Notes under the pieces: generated by a model
Seen by the model: only the letters and a program-made list of their open reading frames with translations
Databases searched by the model: none
What the model was told of the DNA's origin: nothing
Program-made: the position numbers and the translations under genes
Shown here: in pieces, positions 1 to 6,962 of the stretch
How positions within the stretch are numbered: position 1 is the first letter of the stretch
How the letters are laid out: every line of letters starts with the position of its first letter
From: an uncultured Methylococcaceae bacterium
GTDB taxonomy: Bacteria > Pseudomonadota > Gammaproteobacteria > Methylococcales > Methylomonadaceae
DNA: 11,929 nucleotides
Assembly: GCA_913009515.1 (NCBI GenBank)
Contig: CAJVYO010000021.1
Span: 1-11,929 of the forward strand
Direction of reading: 5' to 3'

Positions 1-1277
1 CCTTTATATGGCACACGCCCTTCGATACCTTCAGGCACTAATTTATCTGATGAATCCGCATCTTCTTGAAAGTAACGGTCACTCGAACCTTGTTGCTGTG
101 CCATCGCCCCAATCGAACCCATACCACGATACGATTTATACGAACGCCCTTGGAATAGCTCAACTTCACCGGGTGCTTCTTCAGTCCCCGCAAATAATCC
201 ACCCAGCATCACTGAATACGCACCGGCTGATAAAGCTTTCGCCATATCGCCTGAATAGCGAATCCCGCCATCCGCAATTAACGGTACACCCGTGCCTTTT
301 AAGGCTTCCGCGACATTATCGACCGCTGAAATTTGCGGCACACCGACACCCGCAACAATTCGTGTGGTACAAATTGAACCCGGTCCAATGCCGACTTTAA
401 CACCATCTGCACCGGCTTCAACTAAAGCTAATGCCGCGGCACCGGTGGCAATATTGCCGCCAATAACGTCTAAATCAGGGTATTTTGTTTTAACCCAACG
501 CACACGATCTAATACGCCTTGCGAATGTCCGTGTGCAGTATCTACCACAATCACATCAACACCGGCTTTAACTAACGCATCAACTCGTTCTTCTGTACCT
601 TCACCAGTGCCAACAGCCGCTCCGACACGTAAACGCTCTAATTTATCTTTACACGCATGCGGATAATCTTTGGCTTTTTGAATATCTTTAACCGTAATCA
701 TGCCGCATAAATGAAAATCATCATTGATGATTAAGACTTTTTCAATACGGTGTTTATGTAATAAGCTGAGGGCTTCTGCTTGGGTAAAATTCTCTTTTAC
801 CGTGACTAATCGCGGTTTCGGGGTCATTACGTTGGCCACTGATTCATCTAAACGCGTTTCAAAGCGTAAATCACGACTAGTAACAATACCGACTAATTCA
901 TTGCCATCAACCACTGGCACACCTGAAATATTTTTTTCTTGCGTTAAGGCCATCACCTCACGCACGGTTGCGGTTGAAGCAACCGTAATCGGCTCTCTAA
1001 TCACACCGCTTTCATATTTTTTAACATTAAGCACTTCTTGTGCTTGTTGTTCAATGGTCATATTTTTATGCAAAATACCAATACCCCCTTCCTGTGCAAT
1101 TGCAATCGCCAAACGCGATTCAGTCACGGTATCCATTGCTGCGGACACTAAAGGAATATTAAGAGTAATGTTACGTGTTAATTTCGTTTTCATTGAAACT
1201 TCACGCGGCATAACGCTTGAGTGTGCGGGAACTAATAACACATCATCAAAGGTTAAGGCTTCCTGTATAATTTGCAT
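1..1277 (-). CDS. guaB: IMP dehydrogenase, 3' end cut off by the window
   Basis: Oxidises IMP to XMP with NAD+, the committed step of GMP synthesis in the cytoplasm. The 425 visible codons match the family from the N-terminus (EALTFDDVLLVPAHS) through the two CBS domains (about residues 90-205), the GGNIATG and GIGPGSICTTR loops (catalytic Cys at residue 303, codon 369-371), the ADGGIRYSGD phosphate site and the SYRGMGS flap, ending at GRVPYKG. About 60 C-terminal residues lie beyond the left edge. I chose the ATG at 1277 over the in-frame ATG at 1289 because it gives the usual family N-terminus and has AGGTG just upstream; 1289 has no Shine-Dalgarno. The usual partner guaA would be expected to the left, out of view. 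Identification is secure from many contiguous family motifs. Confidence 0.97.
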   Translation of the reverse strand, partial: MQIIQEALTFDDVLLVPAHSSVMPREVSMKTKLTRNITLNIPLVSAAMDTVTESRLAIAIAQEGGIGILHKNMTIEQQAQEVLNVKKYESGVIREPITVASTATVREVMALTQEKNISGVPVVDGNELVGIVTSRDLRFETRLDESVANVMTPKPRLVTVKENFTQAEALSLLHKHRIEKVLIINDDFHLCGMITVKDIQKAKDYPHACKDKLERLRVGAAVGTGEGTEERVDALVKAGVDVIVVDTAHGHSQGVLDRVRWVKTKYPDLDVIGGNIATGAAALALVEAGADGVKVGIGPGSICTTRIVAGVGVPQISAVDNVAEALKGTGVPLIADGGIRYSGDMAKALSAGAYSVMLGGLFAGTEEAPGEVELFQGRSYKSYRGMGSIGAMAQQQGSSDRYFQEDADSSDKLVPEGIEGRVPYK

Positions 1278-1312
1278 AACACCTGCCATATCAAAATCTA
1301 AAGTAACCCATG

Positions 1313-1320
1313 ATTATACT
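1313..1320. promoter_or_regulatory. Overlapping divergent -10 elements for guaB and the GtrA gene
   Basis: The 83 bp between guaB and the divergent gtrA-like gene hold a perfect TATAAT on the minus strand (1318-1313), about 36 bp before the guaB start. A TATACT on the plus strand (1315-1320) overlaps it, about 52 bp before the GtrA start. Neither has a good -35 hexamer at 16-18 bp, so an activator may be needed or the match may be chance. If both are used, polymerase binding would be mutually exclusive. Confidence 0.3.
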
Positions 1321-1372
1321 ATGATTTATTCAAGTACCTGCTGATTTTTAATTCAAACATTTTTCATACACT

Positions 1373-1807
1373 ATGAGTGCTTTATTTTTATTTATACGTG
1401 CCGTGATTTCAGGTGGCATTGCAACCGCCGTACATTTTATAGTGCTAATGCTGTGTTTGGATTATCAATTAGTCTCCCCGCTTGATGCCACGATGATTGG
1501 CTGGGGCTGTGGATTTCTAGTAAATTATCCACTACAACGCTATTGGACGTTTAATGCTCAAGGGTCGCATTCACGTTTATTTGGTCGTTATGTGTTGGTG
1601 TCAGGCTTTATGTTTACACTGAATGCGGCATTATTTTGGTGCTTTAGCTTAGAGCCGGTACTGCACTTTTTCAATACCCTGCCCTTTCCTAATCAGCTGA
1701 TAACCCCTCCGAAAAATTTAGCGTATTTATATGCTCAAATTCTTACCACGGGGCTTACTTTTTTATGTAATTTTATTCTCAACCGCTACTATACTTTTAA
1801 AACCTAA
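1373..1807 (+). CDS. GtrA-family small integral membrane protein
   Basis: 144 residues, the usual size for the GtrA/DPMS family: small proteins with four membrane spans, often linked to movement of lipid-linked sugars or to cell-surface polysaccharide synthesis. The family pattern is clear: FIRAVISGGIATAVHF in span 1, GFLVNYPLQRYWTF after span 2 (residues 48-60), a third span around residues 73-92, and a C-terminal span ending in the signature FILNRYYTF (134-142). The ATG at 1373 is the only reasonable start, because an in-frame TAA lies 22 bases upstream. No Shine-Dalgarno is visible, so translation may be weak. No glycosyltransferase lies beside it, so the substrate cannot be inferred. Its TAA overlaps the stop of the convergent SiaB-like gene by 4 bp. 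Confidence 0.85.
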   Translation: MSALFLFIRAVISGGIATAVHFIVLMLCLDYQLVSPLDATMIGWGCGFLVNYPLQRYWTFNAQGSHSRLFGRYVLVSGFMFTLNAALFWCFSLEPVLHFFNTLPFPNQLITPPKNLAYLYAQILTTGLTFLCNFILNRYYTFKT

Positions 1808-2343
1808 ATATTGGCTTTAAATTTAAAGGTAAACTTATCATTATTCAGCGGTTTAAAATCAAACTCGATAGACTGACAACGCTTGGCAATTTCATAAAAA
1901 CCGATGCCACCGCCTTTACTATGCGTGTCTTTACCACTACGACGAGCTTCACGGTATAATTTTTTAATACCTGCTAAATCAGTCTCTAAAATGCCTTGTA
2001 ATTTCTTTTCCAGCTTTTCCTTACCTTCAAGACCCATAACATTCTGACTTAATAAATAATAACTATCATCCTGTTGTTTCCCTACTAAAATTAACCCATT
2101 CGCATCAGACCTCTGCTCACCTTCTTCAGGTGATAAAGAATACGTCATCATGTTCTGTGATAATTCAATAAAAATAGTATAGATATTATTCGCGGTTTTC
2201 ATATTAATAGCCGCTGTTTCAGTTTCTTTTTCTAAAGCTTCAGTCATTCCCACAATCAACGATTGTGTTAAAAAGCCGCCGTATGATAAAAAAACAATCC
2301 CATCATTTTCTAAAATAGCTTGTAATTTACTGACATCCATCAT
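1804..2343 (-). CDS. SiaB-family protein kinase (HATPase-like), last gene of the Sia-like operon
   Basis: 179 residues resembling SiaB, the serine/threonine kinase that phosphorylates SiaC in the Pseudomonas aeruginosa Sia network. The fold is a diverged GHKL ATPase like anti-sigma-factor kinases. An N-box-like segment FIELSQNMMTYS (residues 58-69; Glu60, Asn64) should bind Mg-ATP. The glycine motif KGGGIGFYEIAKR (143-155) is typical of the family. No membrane segment or signal peptide is present, so it is cytosolic. Two consecutive ATGs open the gene; AGGA lies 6 bases before the first, which I used. It starts 23 bp after the HD-GYP gene and shares its transcript. Expected substrate, by analogy: the SiaC-like protein at 3168-3551. 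It comes last here, whereas siaB follows siaA in Pseudomonas. Confidence 0.85.
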   Translation of the reverse strand: MMDVSKLQAILENDGIVFLSYGGFLTQSLIVGMTEALEKETETAAINMKTANNIYTIFIELSQNMMTYSLSPEEGEQRSDANGLILVGKQQDDSYYLLSQNVMGLEGKEKLEKKLQGILETDLAGIKKLYREARRSGKDTHSKGGGIGFYEIAKRCQSIEFDFKPLNNDKFTFKFKANI

Positions 2344-2366
2344 GATAAATCCTGATTATTCTTATT

Positions 2367-3158
2367 CTAACTAACAACATCTTTTAAAGTATCTCTAAAC
2401 GCCAGAAACTCATCTAAATGCTCAAAAAATATATCAATTAATGCGGGGTCAAAATGCTCACCCCGCTCTTCTCGAAACATTTTGAAAATACGCTCATCAT
2501 CCCAAGCAGGCTTATAAACACGGGTAGATCCTAAGGCATCAAAGACATCCGCTAATGCGGTAATCCGCCCATAAATATGAATCTCTTCGCCTTTTAACTG
2601 CCGAGGATAGCCTTTGCCATTCCATTTTTCATGATGCTCATAAGCAACCGTTGCTGCCATTTTTAATAAAGTACGTTTTGAGCCTTGCAACATGTCATAA
2701 CCCAACTGTGCATGCGTATCCATGATTTTACGCTCAGCTTCATCAAAACGCCCGGGCTTATTCAGTACCGCATCAGGAATCGCCACTTTACCAATATCAT
2801 GCATCGGTGAAGCCTGCTTTAGTAAAGTGCATTCGGCTTCTGGCAAACCGTAATATTTGGCAAATAAATAGGTATATTCTGCAACCCGCTTAACATGATT
2901 ACCGGTTTCTTTAGAGCGACTTTCTGCAATCGCTCCCATCGTAAACACTACTTCACGCTGCGTTTGAGCAATTTCTTTGCCTAGCTCTTCTACTTCCTGT
3001 AATTTTTTTTGTAGCTCATCATATTCACGTTGCTGCCGTTTATCACTGCGTTCCATGATTTTATGCTGACGCTTTATATCCTTAGTCAGTTTATTTAAGG
3101 TAACTATCGTATGTTCCCTTAATGAATCAACCTCTGCTAACATGCCATCATCAGACAT
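2367..3158 (-). CDS. Cytosolic HD-GYP domain protein with N-terminal coiled coil; predicted c-di-GMP phosphodiesterase
   Basis: 263 residues. Residues about 8-70 are highly charged, helical and probably coiled coil; residues 75-255 are an HD-GYP domain, which hydrolyses cyclic-di-GMP to pGpG or GMP. All expected metal and signature residues are visible: ETGNHVKR (His88), HDIGK (His120-Asp121, Lys124), THAQLG (His149), EHHEKWNGKGYP (His175-His176, GYP 183-185) and ADVFDAL (Asp204), so it should be active. There is no receiver, PAS or membrane segment; control must come from a partner or through the helical stalk. The gene starts 9 bp after the SiaC-like stop with GGAGG in between, so the two are tightly co-expressed. 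It occupies the position and nearly the length of SiaD, which instead carries a GGDEF cyclase domain. Activity and partner are inferred. Confidence 0.93.
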   Translation of the reverse strand: MSDDGMLAEVDSLREHTIVTLNKLTKDIKRQHKIMERSDKRQQREYDELQKKLQEVEELGKEIAQTQREVVFTMGAIAESRSKETGNHVKRVAEYTYLFAKYYGLPEAECTLLKQASPMHDIGKVAIPDAVLNKPGRFDEAERKIMDTHAQLGYDMLQGSKRTLLKMAATVAYEHHEKWNGKGYPRQLKGEEIHIYGRITALADVFDALGSTRVYKPAWDDERIFKMFREERGEHFDPALIDIFFEHLDEFLAFRDTLKDVVS

Positions 3159-3162
3159 ACAG

Positions 3163-3167
3163 CCTCC
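3163..3167 (-). promoter_or_regulatory. Strong ribosome binding site of the HD-GYP gene
   Basis: GGAGG on the minus strand lies directly after the TAA of the SiaC-like gene and 4 bases before the HD-GYP ATG. It fixes the start and suggests coupled translation of the phosphoprotein and its likely target. Confidence 0.75.
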
Positions 3168-3551
3168 TTACTCTTCTTTAACGATTAATTTAATAGGTAA
3201 ATCTTCAAAATCTTCAATAAAATCTTCGCCTGCTTCTTCTGCATTTTCATTTTCTTCATCATAAATCCAATTGATATCTAATTTATGATCATCTTTTACT
3301 TCATCTAATAAATCGAAAAAATCAAAAAATAACTTAGAACTACTGGAGTTAAAATAAATAATCTCCAAATTAATAACAGTCACGTCTTTAGCCACTGTTC
3401 TAAAGTATTCTGCCATCCACTCCATCATTGGCTTATAAAATTCAAAGGTATTTTCAGGATAGGATTTACCCGTTAAAGCGATCACGCCTTTCGCCGCATC
3501 TAATTCAATTAAAGGGGTATATTTAGTTTCGTCTAATGTTAAATTTTCCAT
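3168..3551 (-). CDS. SiaC-family regulatory phosphoprotein (DUF1987)
   Basis: 127 residues, the family's usual length. SiaC-type proteins have an anti-sigma-antagonist-like fold and switch partners according to phosphorylation: in Pseudomonas aeruginosa, unphosphorylated SiaC binds and activates the diguanylate cyclase SiaD. Here the family landmarks are GKSYPENTFEFY (residues 28-39), IYFNSSSSKLFFDFFDLLDE (65-84) and INWIYDEENENAEEAGEDF (93-111). The phosphorylated Thr of SiaC falls, by my alignment from memory, in the NSSS segment, so Ser69 or Ser70 is the likely site. The protein is very acidic at its C-terminus. A GGA lies 7 bases before the ATG. Placed between the receiver gene and the HD-GYP gene, it is the presumed hub between the PP2C phosphatase, the SiaB-like kinase and the HD-GYP output. 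Confidence 0.9.
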   Translation of the reverse strand: MENLTLDETKYTPLIELDAAKGVIALTGKSYPENTFEFYKPMMEWMAEYFRTVAKDVTVINLEIIYFNSSSSKLFFDFFDLLDEVKDDHKLDINWIYDEENENAEEAGEDFIEDFEDLPIKLIVKEE

Positions 3552-3588
3552 GATTATTCCGTTCTATTAAAAATGTATAATTCTAATA

Positions 3589-3972
3589 TCAATTTTTAGC
3601 TTTCAATGTTAAAGCATCTACTTTTTTTATTGCCGCGACTAATTTACGCTCATCTGTAATGGGTTTTTGCACCACAGCAATGCCTAAACGTGATAAATGT
3701 TCTATCACCCGTGCATTAGCCATGGAACTGATAATAATAATTTGCGTGTCATTATCCGTTGCTCTGATTTTTTTAACCAAGCCTAAGCCATCAAGGTTAG
3801 GCATTTCAATGTCAGACAAAATTAAATCAGGTTTTAAGGCCTTATATTTTTCATAACCGTCCAACCCATCTACTGCTTCATCAATGACATTATGTCCCAT
3901 ATCAACTAAAAGCGATTTATTCAACGCCCTAGATAATCGCGAATCATCTACTATTAAAATATTTTTTTTCAC
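3589..3972 (-). CDS. Stand-alone CheY-like response regulator (receiver domain only)
   Basis: 127 residues forming one receiver domain with no output domain. The acidic pocket is Asp9-Asp10, the phospho-acceptor is Asp54 (LILSDIEMPNLDG), the switch residue is Ser82 or Ser83 (IIIISSMAN), and the conserved lysine is Lys103 (QKP). It should therefore be phosphorylatable. The start is a GTG at 3972, with AGG about 9 bases and GGAAG about 1 base upstream. It lies 18 bp after the phosphatase gene and 37 bp before the SiaC-like gene, on the same transcript. No histidine kinase is present in this operon, so its phospho-donor is encoded elsewhere. It could bring a second input to the phosphatase or the HD-GYP protein; this is inference. 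Pseudomonas siaABCD has no such gene. Confidence 0.93.
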   Translation of the reverse strand: MKKNILIVDDSRLSRALNKSLLVDMGHNVIDEAVDGLDGYEKYKALKPDLILSDIEMPNLDGLGLVKKIRATDNDTQIIIISSMANARVIEHLSRLGIAVVQKPITDERKLVAAIKKVDALTLKAKN

Positions 3973-3990
3973 TCTTCCAACCTAAACCCG

Positions 3991-5385
3991 TTAAATTTCC
4001 AGTCCAATCAAAGTAATATCATCATTACGCTCATATTCACCTTGATATTTCACTAATTTATATAAAAATAATTCTTGCAAGTCAGCCATAGACTCTTGCT
4101 GATATGATCCCAGTAAATGCTGAAAACGACGTTTACCGAAACAAAAGCCTTTCTCACCGCCATTTTGGTCAATATAGCCATCAGTGGTCAGGAAAAACTT
4201 CATGCCCGCTTTAACCGCTAACGTATGCTCTGAAAAAACAAAGTCAGCGTTTGAATTTTTATAGCCAATCGAATGCCGCGAACCTTTAATCACCTGTACT
4301 TTATCATTCTCGATATAAAATAAAGGCGTTTCAGCTCCCGCATATTTAATAATTTGTTCACTTTTATTGTAATAAAGTATGCCACCGTCAAAGCCTACGT
4401 TTGAAATAGAATCCTTGCTATGCTGTTTTAACAACTGTTTCATATTACAATTAAACGTCGCTAAAATCTCCGCGGGACTAATAACCTTATCTTTATCACG
4501 CATTATTTGTTCAATAATTTGGCGTTCAACGGCTTTCGCTAACATGGTTACTAATGCACCCGGAACACCATGCCCAGTACAATCAATCACCATCAACAGA
4601 CATTCATTATCGGTTTGAATCGGCTCAAAAAGATAAATATCACCACCGACCACATCTTTAGGATGCCATATCACAAAAAAATCATTAAAAAACTGACGTA
4701 AGCTATTATTATCAGGAATTAATGCACCTTGAATAAGCGAGGCATACTGGATAGATTCTTCGCGATGTTTATTAGCTTCTTTCGCTTTAAGCTCTAAAAT
4801 ATGATAACGATCTTCTAACGATTCTGTCAGTGCTTCCAGCTGTTTTTTATCGGTAATTTCTTCGCGCACCGCACTATAACCAACGATATTGCCTTCCAAA
4901 TCATAATCACATTTAAAATGTGATTTCACCCAATAAGTGTCACCATTTTTATTAAGATTTTTTAATTCCGCACTTAATGGTTGGCCCGCTTTTAATGAAT
5001 TCCAAATTTCTCTAAATAACGTATACGGGGTATCAGGATGACGCACAATATTATGCGATTGACCCATCAATTCCTCTAAAGAATAGCCACTCACACGACA
5101 AAAGGCCTCACTGGCATGCGTAATGACACCATATAAATCAGTACGCGAGAAAATAACCATCCGATCAAAATCATCGATAATCATTTCTAATTTATCTTTT
5201 TCAATATTTATTTCATCAAGACTTTTATTGAAAACCTTTTCACTAATGTTTAGTTCTTTTTTCTTATTAGAAAATTCTTCAATAGCATTATGAAACGTAA
5301 CCTGAATTAAAGCGGCTTCCTCTTCTTTATTTAAGGTTTCCTGAGCGACTTCCCTCTTGTCATTTTTTGGATATTTCGTAATCAT
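3991..5385 (-). CDS. PAS domain plus PP2C-like (SpoIIE/RsbU-type) serine phosphatase; SiaA-like
   Basis: 464 residues, soluble. Residues 1-75 are charged and helical, 76-180 a PAS domain, 180-215 a coiled-coil linker, and 236-464 a PP2C-like phosphatase of the SpoIIE/RsbU class. Metal-binding motifs are intact: VGGDIYLF (Asp249), VIDCTGHGVPGALVTML (Asp268), FFLTTDGYIDQNGG (Asp402) and RNDDITLIGLEI (Asp455-Asp456). The PAS domain is strikingly like that of the E. coli redox sensor Aer: ITHASEAFCRVSGYSLEEL, then HNIVRHPDTP, IWNSLKAGQP and NKNGDTYWV. Pseudomonas SiaA instead senses through a membrane-anchored periplasmic and HAMP region. Expected role: dephosphorylate the SiaC-like protein encoded two genes downstream. 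It opens the operon. No good Shine-Dalgarno precedes the ATG, and the 153 bp upstream contain no convincing promoter, only a GTACGTAC palindrome at 5440-5447. Confidence 0.92.
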   Translation of the reverse strand: MITKYPKNDKREVAQETLNKEEEAALIQVTFHNAIEEFSNKKKELNISEKVFNKSLDEINIEKDKLEMIIDDFDRMVIFSRTDLYGVITHASEAFCRVSGYSLEELMGQSHNIVRHPDTPYTLFREIWNSLKAGQPLSAELKNLNKNGDTYWVKSHFKCDYDLEGNIVGYSAVREEITDKKQLEALTESLEDRYHILELKAKEANKHREESIQYASLIQGALIPDNNSLRQFFNDFFVIWHPKDVVGGDIYLFEPIQTDNECLLMVIDCTGHGVPGALVTMLAKAVERQIIEQIMRDKDKVISPAEILATFNCNMKQLLKQHSKDSISNVGFDGGILYYNKSEQIIKYAGAETPLFYIENDKVQVIKGSRHSIGYKNSNADFVFSEHTLAVKAGMKFFLTTDGYIDQNGGEKGFCFGKRRFQHLLGSYQQESMADLQELFLYKLVKYQGEYERNDDITLIGLEI

Positions 5386-5538
5386 ATTTATTTAGCTGGT
5401 TAAATTAACATTATCCATATTCTTAGTTCTTAAAACACCGTACGTACTATTTAAGCAAGTTTTAATCTAACTCTTTATCAAAAAATCACTACTTTTCCAC
5501 CCAAACCACCTGAAAGGCTTTAATTATTTGGTATTAAC

Positions 5539-6297
5539 TTATAAATTCACAACACCTCCATCAGCAATGATTTCTTCACCAATAATAAAAGAGGACTCAG
5601 GAGAAGCTAAAAATGCGACCACATTGCCTATATCACTTGGCAGTCCAATGCGTTTGATTGGAATCAAATCGGTAAACTGTTTTTTCACCTGTTCGATTGC
5701 TTCTTCAGGCAGTCCCAGTTTTTCAAATACCGGCGTATCGATGGTTCCAGGGCTCACCACATTCACGCGTATACCTCGCGACATCAACTCCACTGATAAC
5801 GTTCTCGCCAAAGATCGAACAGCTGCTTTACAACTTGCATAGACAGACATGCCAGGAAAACCTTTATGAACCGCAATCGAAGCAATTAAGATGATAGAAG
5901 CATTATCATTCAAATACGGCAGTGCTTTTTGCACCGTATAAAAGACACTCTTAAAATTCAGCGCCGTCATTGCATCAAAACTTTGTTCATCAAACTGATC
6001 AAAGGGCTGGATACTACCTGCTCCAACAGCACCACCTGCATTGACAACCAAAATATCTAGTTTTCCTACTTGTTTATTTGTGCTATTAAATAAAGATTCC
6101 AGTGCTTCAATATCTGTCACATCACATGAGATTGGGGCAAAGTTACCCGAAAGTTCCTGACTTGCACTTTCCAATGTTTGTTGATCTCTACCGACAATAA
6201 CCCCCTTCGCTCCTTCATCATTTAATTTATGAGCAATGCCTAAACCAATGCCACTATTACCACCGGTGACTAATGCCGTTTTTCCTGTTAATTTCAT
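5539..6297 (-). CDS. Short-chain dehydrogenase/reductase (SDR), classical type
   Basis: 252 residues, the normal classical SDR length. The Rossmann motif TGGNSGIG is at residues 11-18 and the NAG motif at 86-88. The catalytic tetrad reads Asn114, Ser140 (ILIASIAVHKG), Tyr153 and Lys157 (YASCK). An Arg at 37 after the second strand (VGRD) suggests NADP(H) rather than NAD(H). The C-terminal end FIIGEEIIADGGVVNL is typical of tetrameric family members. It should reduce a carbonyl or oxidise an alcohol in the cytosol; the substrate cannot be read from the sequence. AAGG lies 8 bases before the ATG. It is the last gene of a three-gene operon with the SRPBCC protein and the unrecognised 188-residue protein, 46 bp downstream of the latter. 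No clear terminator follows. Confidence 0.95.
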   Translation of the reverse strand: MKLTGKTALVTGGNSGIGLGIAHKLNDEGAKGVIVGRDQQTLESASQELSGNFAPISCDVTDIEALESLFNSTNKQVGKLDILVVNAGGAVGAGSIQPFDQFDEQSFDAMTALNFKSVFYTVQKALPYLNDNASIILIASIAVHKGFPGMSVYASCKAAVRSLARTLSVELMSRGIRVNVVSPGTIDTPVFEKLGLPEEAIEQVKKQFTDLIPIKRIGLPSDIGNVVAFLASPESSFIIGEEIIADGGVVNL

Positions 6298-6343
6298 TTT
6301 GTTGACCTTATTTATATTTTATTTTCTCTGCTAGCAGAATATT

Positions 6344-6910
6344 TTATTGAGGCGTATTAAATTTAATTTTAAAAATATCCGTCTTGCCGTCTTGCAAAAT
6401 TGTGTCGCAGCATTCATTCCATTTAAAGAGCTGAATTCTTACGGGAGAGTATCCCGTTTTATTTGATTCAGCTACGGGTGTAAGATCCAGTAAAGGCGAT
6501 TTCATACAGCAATCAAACACATCCATGTGTGCAATCAATGCATACGGCTCTCCTTCTTCAAACATTAGTTCAGTATCGTCAGCTACTGTATAAAAGAGGG
6601 CGTTACTAAAGGAAGTAAGTGCCTCATCTCTGAGGTGTTTTATCTCTAAAAATGCAGCTTCATTATGCAACTGATTAAAAGCATCAATACTCTCCCATTG
6701 GAAAAATCCTCCCATCTTTGGATTATCCAGCGTGGATACTGACTCGGTGATCTCATAAGACCTTAACGCCTCACCTCCCAGTTTAGATACGATAGGTAGG
6801 GCTTTAGGAAAGTACAGTTCATAAAATTGACTTTCCTTACCTTCAATAATCGTCGCAAAAGCTAATTCAATGACTTTTCCTGCTTTAAATATAACGCCTG
6901 TATTATTCAT
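6344..6910 (-). CDS. Unrecognised protein with a dimeric alpha-beta-barrel-like (DUF1330-like) N-terminal half
   Basis: 188 residues; I do not recognise it as a named family. Residues 12-117 read like a ferredoxin-fold DUF1330/ABM-type domain: strand VIELAFATI, helix with YFPKALPIVSKLGG, strand SYEITESV, then GGFFQWESIDAFNQLHNEAAFLEIKHLRDEA and strand ALFYTVA. Such domains form dimeric barrels that bind small aromatic or quinone-like compounds, or act as monooxygenases. The C-terminal 70 residues may start a second, incomplete copy (ALIAHMDVF) and contain two adjacent-cysteine pairs (Cys134-135 and Cys167-168), which could bind a metal or form disulphides. No signal peptide or membrane span is present. 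GGGAA lies 5 bases before the ATG. It sits between the SRPBCC and SDR genes, so it probably acts on the same compound. Confidence 0.75.
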   Translation of the reverse strand: MNNTGVIFKAGKVIELAFATIIEGKESQFYELYFPKALPIVSKLGGEALRSYEITESVSTLDNPKMGGFFQWESIDAFNQLHNEAAFLEIKHLRDEALTSFSNALFYTVADDTELMFEEGEPYALIAHMDVFDCCMKSPLLDLTPVAESNKTGYSPVRIQLFKWNECCDTILQDGKTDIFKIKFNTPQ

Positions 6911-6962
6911 TTATATTCCCTAAATTTTAGAACCATTTTCGATCTCATTTATCGAGTGATTA

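Noticed and set aside
8..1344. Plus-strand open frames of 130, 124 and 206 residues
   Set aside because: They lie antisense to guaB, whose minus-strand translation matches IMP dehydrogenase throughout; the plus-strand products show no family features.
5386..5538. TTGCTT-17-TTTTAA on the minus strand as the Sia-like operon promoter
   Set aside because: Only 3 of 6 matches in each hexamer in an AT-rich stretch; too weak to annotate.
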